Assembly (NCBI GenBank): GCA_001871075.1
Contig: MNUP01000054.1
Location: 1 to 15,759 of the forward strand
Direction of reading: 5' to 3'
From: Candidatus Desantisbacteria bacterium CG1_02_49_89
GTDB lineage: Bacteria > Desantisbacteria > UBA1551
Length of the DNA: 15,759 nucleotides
The notes under the pieces were generated by a model. It ran no database searches, was not told the origin of the DNA, and saw nothing but the letters and a program-made list of their open reading frames with translations. This document shows positions 14,924 to 15,759 of this stretch, one piece after another; position 1 is the stretch's first letter, and each line of letters begins with the position of its first letter. A program made the translations under genes and the position numbers.

Positions 14924-15463
14924 ATGTCTAACCTTATAGCGAACATGCATTTTGGTAAGAAAATAACGGCAGCACTTATCGCCCTGGTTGCCATAGTATG
15001 TATTTATGTTATACCAGCATTAGCAGTTACAACAGTAGTTAATAAATGCACAAGCACCTTCCAGATGACAGGAGCCGCAGTCACAACCTCAGGATGGGAT
15101 ACCGCGAATGTCAGGGTTCAGACCAGCCCAAGCCTCACAGTAAAGAAATACGCAAAAAATATTAGGACCGGGATCGAGCAGGATTACAGCGTTGACGCAG
15201 TCACAGGCGACTCGATCGAATTCAGGATCACCTGGTCAAATGACGGAGAAGCAAAAGCAGATACGATCGTGCTCAGGGATTATATACCTTCAGGCATGAC
15301 ATATATCGCGGCTTCAGCGACTGACACGGAAATTAACTGCGACAGCCCGACAACAGCAACATACAACGCAGGCCTGGTCAGTTACACAGGCATAGGAGCC
15401 GCAGGAACAGACCCAAGCCCTGCTGCTAACGGCGTGATAAGGTTCAGGGTTACGGTGAACTAA
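14924..15463 (+). CDS. Secreted DUF11-like repeat-domain protein 2
   Basis: A 179-aa protein starting 4 bases after the previous stop, so likely cotranscribed and perhaps translationally coupled; the Shine-Dalgarno is poor (AAGG at 14907-14910). The signal peptide ends at ALA (residues 32-34), giving a mature start VTTVVNKCTSTFQMTG. A DUF11-like domain follows: LTVKKYAKNI, VDAVTGDSIEFRITWSNDG, ADTIVLRDYIPSGMTYIAAS and the ending GVIRFRVTVN. ATG 14945 is a possible alternative start. The mature N-terminal motif (N-x-CT-x-T-x-Q-x-TG-x-x-V-x-x-SG-x-D) recurs in the next gene. It is probably an extracellular or surface structural protein; its partner is unknown. Confidence 0.82.
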   Translation: MSNLIANMHFGKKITAALIALVAIVCIYVIPALAVTTVVNKCTSTFQMTGAAVTTSGWDTANVRVQTSPSLTVKKYAKNIRTGIEQDYSVDAVTGDSIEFRITWSNDGEAKADTIVLRDYIPSGMTYIAASATDTEINCDSPTTATYNAGLVSYTGIGAAGTDPSPAANGVIRFRVTVN

Positions 15464-15470
15464 TAATAAT

Positions 15471-15491
15471 AGCTCATAGCTCATGGCTCAT
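15471..15491. repeat. Three 7-bp repeats (RGCTCAT)
   Basis: AGCTCAT, AGCTCAT and GGCTCAT in tandem, just after the stop of DUF11-like gene 2. The 7-bp period is the same as in the GTCATTW arrays at 229-256 and 330-357, although the unit differs. Confidence 0.65.
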
Positions 15492-15575
15492 AGCAGAAAC
15501 AAAAACGAAAATAAAAATAAAAGCAAAAAGAAATAAGTAAAAAGTAAAAGAAACAAGTAAGAGTAACAAAAATTA

Positions 15576-15583
15576 AAAGGAGG
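15576..15583 (+). promoter_or_regulatory. Strong ribosome-binding site for DUF11-like gene 3
   Basis: AAAGGAGG lies 4 bases before ATG 15588 and fixes its start. The spacer before it (15492-15575) is almost pure purine, A-rich, on the + strand and has no gene. Confidence 0.75.
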
Positions 15584-15587
15584 CAGT

Positions 15588-15759
15588 ATGAAAAGGTTCA
15601 TGGTAGCAGCGGCAGTGGTGGTCGGGTTGGTCGGATTGGTCGGAATGGTCAGAGTTGCTGACGCGGTAACAGTCATCAATAACTGGTGCACAGGAACATA
15701 TCAGCTGACAGGGAAAACGGTTGCAAGCAGCGGGATAGACAGCGCGGTAGTCAGGGCTC
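15588..15759 (+). CDS. Secreted DUF11-like protein 3 (truncated by window end)
   Basis: Only the first 57 residues are present. MKRF is followed by a hydrophobic core (VAAAVVVGLVGLVGMV) and a probable signal-peptidase site ADA (24-26). The mature start VTVINNWCTGTYQLTG and the following TVASSGIDSAVVRA match DUF11-like protein 2 (VNKCTSTFQMTG, SGWDTANVRV), so the two are paralogues. The C-terminal DUF11 domain is expected beyond the window. The strong ribosome-binding site contrasts with the poor one of gene 2 and suggests this may be the more highly made member. Confidence 0.8.
   Translation, partial: MKRFMVAAAVVVGLVGLVGMVRVADAVTVINNWCTGTYQLTGKTVASSGIDSAVVRA
15620..15655. repeat. Four imperfect 9-bp repeats in a signal-peptide core
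   Basis: GGTCGGGTT, GGTCGGATT, GGTCGGAAT and GGTCAGAGT in tandem encode the repeated VGL hydrophobic core. The in-frame unit (three codons) means copy-number change would lengthen or shorten the signal peptide without frameshift. Confidence 0.6.

Overview
The window looks like chromosome from an uncultured Gram-negative bacterium of a candidate-phylum type (Omnitrophota- or Firestonebacteria-like lineages would fit, but no marker gene is present to prove it). The reasons are giant secreted multidomain proteins, a Wzy_C/O-antigen-ligase protein fused to TPRs, DUF11-type surface proteins, and many short palindromic or heptameric repeats scattered between and even inside genes. Genes are all on the + strand and use ordinary starts and the standard code. 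The large genes are G+C-rich by eye; the spacers and one small gene are strongly A+T-rich.

Layout: bases 1-429 are non-coding and full of short repeats. Two giant tandem paralogues follow (430-5058, 1542 aa; 5521-10248, 1575 aa). Both are secreted, with an N-terminal beta domain, an alpha-helical (probably alpha/alpha-toroid) domain, a galactose-binding-like domain, a DUF2341-like 'WWxxxWxYR' domain and a beta-sandwich. Their C-terminal modules differ: a jelly-roll with a DFRF motif in the first, a CBM4/9-like module in the second. Between them sits a 426-bp cassette (5066-5491). It has about 41-bp imperfect terminal inverted repeats, a 5-bp flanking direct repeat AATTA, and a single A+T-rich DUF559 (Vsr-like nuclease fold) gene. 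Without it the two giant genes would be only a few tens of bases apart, as in an operon.

Then come a structured spacer, a polytopic O-antigen-ligase-like protein with C-terminal TPRs (10413-12746), and 7 bases later a REP-associated-type Y1 (HUH) transposase (12754-13752) with two 27-bp repeats on its 3' side. A consensus sigma-70 promoter (TTGACA-N16-TATAAT, 13884-13911) precedes a leader of about 410 nt. After it lies an array of small secreted DUF11-like proteins (14329-14919, 14924-15463, and 15588 to the window end, truncated).

The functional theme is the cell envelope and exterior: polysaccharide-binding or -degrading giant proteins, a polymer ligase/polymerase and secreted Ig-like repeat proteins. 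A second theme is small mobile DNA: the DUF559 TIR cassette, the Y1 transposase with its repeats, a palindromic cluster inside a signal-peptide region, and a tandem 28-bp repeat inside a domain linker. The DUF559 cassette is the best candidate for something not well described.
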